From Verrucomicrobiales bacterium (lineage in GTDB: Bacteria > Verrucomicrobiota > Verrucomicrobiia > Verrucomicrobiales > V1-33): a DNA stretch of 64,000 nucleotides. The notes beneath the pieces were generated by a model. That model ran no database searches and had not been told where the DNA came from. It saw nothing but the letters and a program-made list of their open reading frames with translations. How positions within the stretch are numbered: position 1 is the first letter of the stretch; each line of letters starts with the position of its first letter. Positions 61,243 through 64,000 of the stretch are shown here, piece by piece. The position numbers and the translations under genes are program-made. The DNA is taken from positions 62,001 to 126,000 of the forward strand of contig JAQGPJ010000103.1 in the NCBI GenBank assembly GCA_028293125.1, read 5' to 3'.

Positions 61243-62436
61243 TCAGGGCTGCTGCGGCAGCATGCGGTAGAGCCCGCCGCGCCAGTCCAGCATGATGGCC
61301 TCGCCGTTGGAGTCCTCGCAGAAGGCCGTGGGTTTGAAGGCCGCCTCGCCCTTGGCGTCCATTTTGGCGTCAATCAGCAGCTGGTGGTCACTCACCGTTT
61401 TGGTGGCGGGATCGTAGCGCAGGGACCAGATACGGCCATTGCCGAAATCCCCGAAGATATAGGCCTCCTTCAGCGCCGGCAGCTTTTTACCGTGATATAC
61501 AAACCCGCCGGTGATGCTGATGCCGTCGGCGTGGGAGTATTCATGGATGGGATCAATGAATTCGGCCTCCTCAGGCGGGGCCTCCTGGCGCTGGTTGAAG
61601 GAGTGTTTGCCCTCACGCCAACTCCAGCCGTAGTTGCCGCCCTTTTCAATGATGTTGATCTCCTCCCAGATATCCTGGCCGACATCGGCGCACCAGAACA
61701 GGCCGGTCTCCTTGTCAAAGGACAGGCCCCAGGGATTGCGCAGCCCCCAGGCATAGATTTCCGGCTGCATGGCCTCACGGTTCAGGAAAGGATTGTCCTT
61801 TGGAATACCGTAGCCGCGCGAGCCCGTGCGGGAATCCACATCGATGCGGATGATTTTGCCCAGCAGCATAAATCGGTTCTGCCCAAAACGCAGCGGGTCG
61901 CCGCCCTTGCCGCCGTCGCCGAAGGAGATGTAAAGAAACCCATCGGGGCCAAACAAGGTGTTGCCGGAGTTGTGATTCCAGAAAGGCTGCGGCACCGTCA
62001 GCAGAATGCGCTCGGTGGAGGGGTCGAGTTTGTCAGGATCGTCCTTGGAGACCTTGAACTCGCTGATCACGCTGTGCTTGGGATCCTGCTGGCTGTAATA
62101 GACGAAAACGCGGCCGTTCTCCTTGTATTTCGGATGGAAGGCCAGGCCCAGCAGTCCCTCCTCGAAATCGTTCTCCTCCATTTTGCGGTCAGAGAGATCA
62201 AGGAAGGTCTTCGTTTCGGAGCCAGCGGGGTCCTTGGGCAGAATGAGGATTTTACCTTTCTGCTGCACGAGGAACTGGCGTCCGCTGCCATCGGGGCTAT
62301 GCACCAAGGAGATCGGGCGCTCCGTTTTGCAGGCGGCCCACACCGGCTCCAGCCTCAGGGTGTCGGCGGCCAGCAGGCCGGAAACGGTGGAAAGTGCCAA
62401 GGCGGATGACAGGAGGGCGGCGGAGAGCGGCTTCAT
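61243..62436 (-). CDS. PQQ-type sugar dehydrogenase / sorbosone dehydrogenase-like
   Basis: A 397-residue exported beta-propeller. The signal peptide is residues 1-23 (ALLSSALALSTVSGLLAA). The GSDH-like pattern is clear: GLLGLAFHPKYKENGRVFVYY near 95, GPDGFLYISFGDGG near 165, AWGLRNPWGLSFDKETG near 235 and NYGWSWREG near 270, with Arg and His residues in PQQ-binding positions. Such soluble dehydrogenases oxidise aldoses in the periplasm. Longer frames exist upstream, but this ATG precedes the signal peptide. It diverges from the glycoside hydrolase gene. Confidence 0.93.
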   Translation of the reverse strand: MKPLSAALLSSALALSTVSGLLAADTLRLEPVWAACKTERPISLVHSPDGSGRQFLVQQKGKILILPKDPAGSETKTFLDLSDRKMEENDFEEGLLGLAFHPKYKENGRVFVYYSQQDPKHSVISEFKVSKDDPDKLDPSTERILLTVPQPFWNHNSGNTLFGPDGFLYISFGDGGKGGDPLRFGQNRFMLLGKIIRIDVDSRTGSRGYGIPKDNPFLNREAMQPEIYAWGLRNPWGLSFDKETGLFWCADVGQDIWEEINIIEKGGNYGWSWREGKHSFNQRQEAPPEEAEFIDPIHEYSHADGISITGGFVYHGKKLPALKEAYIFGDFGNGRIWSLRYDPATKTVSDHQLLIDAKMDAKGEAAFKPTAFCEDSNGEAIMLDWRGGLYRMLPQQP

Positions 62437-62661
62437 GCCGCCCTCATACGATGTGTTTGCCTGGGATGGCAACCCGGCACTTTGCCGGCTTGACGGTGAA
62501 AACTGCGGTGCCGGGCTTCCGGAGAGCACGGTAGGCGCCTGCTCGATTTCACACTTCTGCGGCCTGCCGGCGCATTCACGGGAGGAGTTCATTATCCTGT
62601 CTCCGGTTTTGAAAGAGCGCATGGACTGGTGAATGTATTCGCCCGGTCCCGTACCCCCCCC

Positions 62662-64000
62662 ATGAAGCCGTTCCCCCCTTTTCTTTCCCTTCCCCTTTCC
62701 TCCGGCTTTGCCGGCCTCCTTCTGCTCTGCGCTCCGCTGCGGACGCAGGCGGCGGCAGAGGAGCGCCCGCTGTTGCGGGAATTCACCGGGCTCTGCGGGC
62801 ACACCGTGGCTTTCAAGCCGGAGCTTTACAAAGCGGTCTGCGGGGTGGTGCGCGATTACCATCCCGTGGAGTGGGATCTGCCCGACGACACCTCCATGCT
62901 GCCGGAATGGCCGGAGGCCCGCAACCGGGTGTCGTGGGCTGAGGTTTATGGCTCGTGGCACAGAGCCGGGCTGAAAATCAATGTCTGCCTGATGATCGAC
63001 GGCATGGACAAAAAGTGGAAGGACCCCGTGAAGGACTCCTTCGCCTACGGCAAAAGCTTTGCCGAAAACTTCGGCCCCGGCGGCAAATGGCCCTATGTGG
63101 AGTGGGTGGAGATCGGCAACGAGCCCGGCCTCTACACCGATGAGGACTGGGTGAAGGTGATGGAGTCCATGGCCAAAGGCATCCGCGAGGCAAACCCCAG
63201 GCTGAAAATCGTGACCTGCAACATCGAGTCCACCAAAAGCGACCGCTACTGGAAGGGCGCGGACCTCTACAAGGACCGGGACGCGCTTTACGATGTGATC
63301 CAGATCCACCGTTACGCCATCGCCGAGCAGTGGCCGGTGTGGCGGCGGTCGTATCCGGAGAATCCCAAGGTGCCGTTCCTCTCCAGCATCCGGGAATTGA
63401 AGGAATGGCGCGACAAAAATGCCCCTGACAAAAAACTATGGGTGACGGAGTTCGGCTGGGACAGCAGCAGCAAAAAGCCCGATCCCGCCGGCGAGTGGGC
63501 CAAGTGGGTGGGCTCCACCGATGACGAGCAGGCGCGCTGGATTGTGCGCTCCTTCCTGCTCTTCGCGGAGATGGGCATCGACAAGGCCTTCACCTATTTC
63601 TTCAACGACGACGACACGCCGCAGCTGCATGGGGCCTCCGGCCTGACGCGAAAGTACCAGCCCAAACCCGCCTTCCACGCCTCCGCCTGGATGCTGAAAT
63701 CGCTGGGCGGCCACCGGTTCTCCAAAGCGCTGAAAAACTCGCTGGAGGAGGGTTATGCCTATGAGTTCACTCCGGAGAAGGCCGGCGATCCGGTCATCAT
63801 CGCCGCCTGGCACGCCACCAAAGACTCGACCCTGGCCCTGCCCGCGGACGGCCGCAAAGTGCTGAAGGCGGAACGGATGCCGCTGACGCCCGGCGATGCG
63901 GAGACAGTGACCGTATCCACCAAGACCGACAGCGGCGGGGAATGGTCCCTGCCAATCAGTGAAAAGCCCATCCTTCTGTGGGTGGAGCCGACGGCCAAAT
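62662..64000 (+). CDS. Secreted clan GH-A glycoside hydrolase, 3' end cut by window
   Basis: 446 codons are visible, starting MKPFPPFLSLPLSSGFAGLL with a signal peptide to about residue 35. The catalytic TIM barrel has EWVEIGNEPGLY near 151 (acid/base Glu) and KKLWVTEFGWDSS near 263 (nucleophile Glu), the two glutamates of clan GH-A. A domain with beta strands follows from about 370. The family resembles GH39/GH53-type enzymes acting on plant or microbial glycans, but the substrate is not determined. The end of the gene lies outside the window. It diverges from the PQQ dehydrogenase/sulfatase operon across 225 bases. Confidence 0.85.
   Translation, partial: MKPFPPFLSLPLSSGFAGLLLLCAPLRTQAAAEERPLLREFTGLCGHTVAFKPELYKAVCGVVRDYHPVEWDLPDDTSMLPEWPEARNRVSWAEVYGSWHRAGLKINVCLMIDGMDKKWKDPVKDSFAYGKSFAENFGPGGKWPYVEWVEIGNEPGLYTDEDWVKVMESMAKGIREANPRLKIVTCNIESTKSDRYWKGADLYKDRDALYDVIQIHRYAIAEQWPVWRRSYPENPKVPFLSSIRELKEWRDKNAPDKKLWVTEFGWDSSSKKPDPAGEWAKWVGSTDDEQARWIVRSFLLFAEMGIDKAFTYFFNDDDTPQLHGASGLTRKYQPKPAFHASAWMLKSLGGHRFSKALKNSLEEGYAYEFTPEKAGDPVIIAAWHATKDSTLALPADGRKVLKAERMPLTPGDAETVTVSTKTDSGGEWSLPISEKPILLWVEPTAK

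Noticed and set aside
1-64000. CRISPR arrays, rRNA operons, prophage or complete insertion sequences
   Set aside because: No regularly spaced repeats, no rRNA-like sequence, no transposase or phage structural genes were seen on either strand.

Overview
The window looks like a chromosomal segment from a high-GC Gram-negative member of the Verrucomicrobiota (Verrucomicrobiaceae-like). The support is the gene content: a giant PVC-type dehydrogenase with a CxxCH heme site, DUF1080 and ThuA-type proteins, a secreted sulfatase, PL10 pectate lyase, a sigma factor carrying a C-terminal membrane/coiled-coil extension, and a 34-residue bS22/COX24-like ribosomal protein. Many genes also start without a clear Shine-Dalgarno sequence. 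The genus is an inference; no rRNA is present. No CRISPR array, prophage or complete insertion sequence was seen.

Layout. 1-5.3 kb: the 5' part of a DUF1080 protein, an FHA-cyclase coupled to a membrane-anchored helical protein, and a secreted TIM-barrel protein. 5.3-10.8 kb: an orphan immunity-like gene in an AT-richer patch, a serine hydrolase-NamZ fusion and CstA. 10.9-17 kb: a decayed sigma factor, rfbB, small membrane proteins, MgtE and a HAD hydrolase. 17.3-22.4 kb: an unusual P-loop ATPase with a long proline-rich linker, a GtrA remnant, an AraC regulator and an AT-rich inverted-repeat element. 22.6-26.2 kb: rplI with terminator, a metallophosphoesterase, a VOC protein with a hairpin over its start, a ThuA protein and tRNA-Asp. 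26.4-37 kb: a GDSL hydrolase, pectate lyase coupled to the double-ThuA PVC dehydrogenase, phosphofructokinase and a D,D-carboxypeptidase. 37-40.8 kb: a small accessory patch with a VOC protein, a broken immunity-like gene, a PIN/Phd toxin-antitoxin pair, a lone antitoxin-like gene and an SGNH esterase. 41-48.7 kb: housekeeping genes on the minus strand in the order trpS, polysaccharide deacetylase, ffh, bS22-like, TPR, mutM. 49-59.5 kb: an HPS/KGPDC-family enzyme coupled to an acyltransferase-like membrane protein, a nucleoside symporter, an azurin-like cupredoxin, a frameshifted gamma-glutamyltransferase, a Bax-inhibitor-1 protein and a CLC-type transporter. 59.5-64 kb: a sulfatase, a PQQ-type sugar dehydrogenase and a clan GH-A glycoside hydrolase that runs off the window.

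How it works together. The window mixes housekeeping genes with a saprophyte's periplasmic carbohydrate equipment: glycoside hydrolases, pectate lyase, sulfatase, SGNH esterases, sugar dehydrogenases and DUF1080/ThuA proteins. Cell-wall turnover genes (NamZ fusion, D,D-carboxypeptidase, polysaccharide deacetylase) are scattered among them. Four genes (sigma factor, gtrA-like, immunity-like, ggt) carry one-base frame disruptions; these may be real decay or assembly errors. The best candidates for new biology are the P-loop ATPase with its disordered tether, the cyclase-membrane protein pair, the HPS-acyltransferase pair and the double-ThuA dehydrogenase. No complete, clearly new multi-gene system could be proved from sequence alone.
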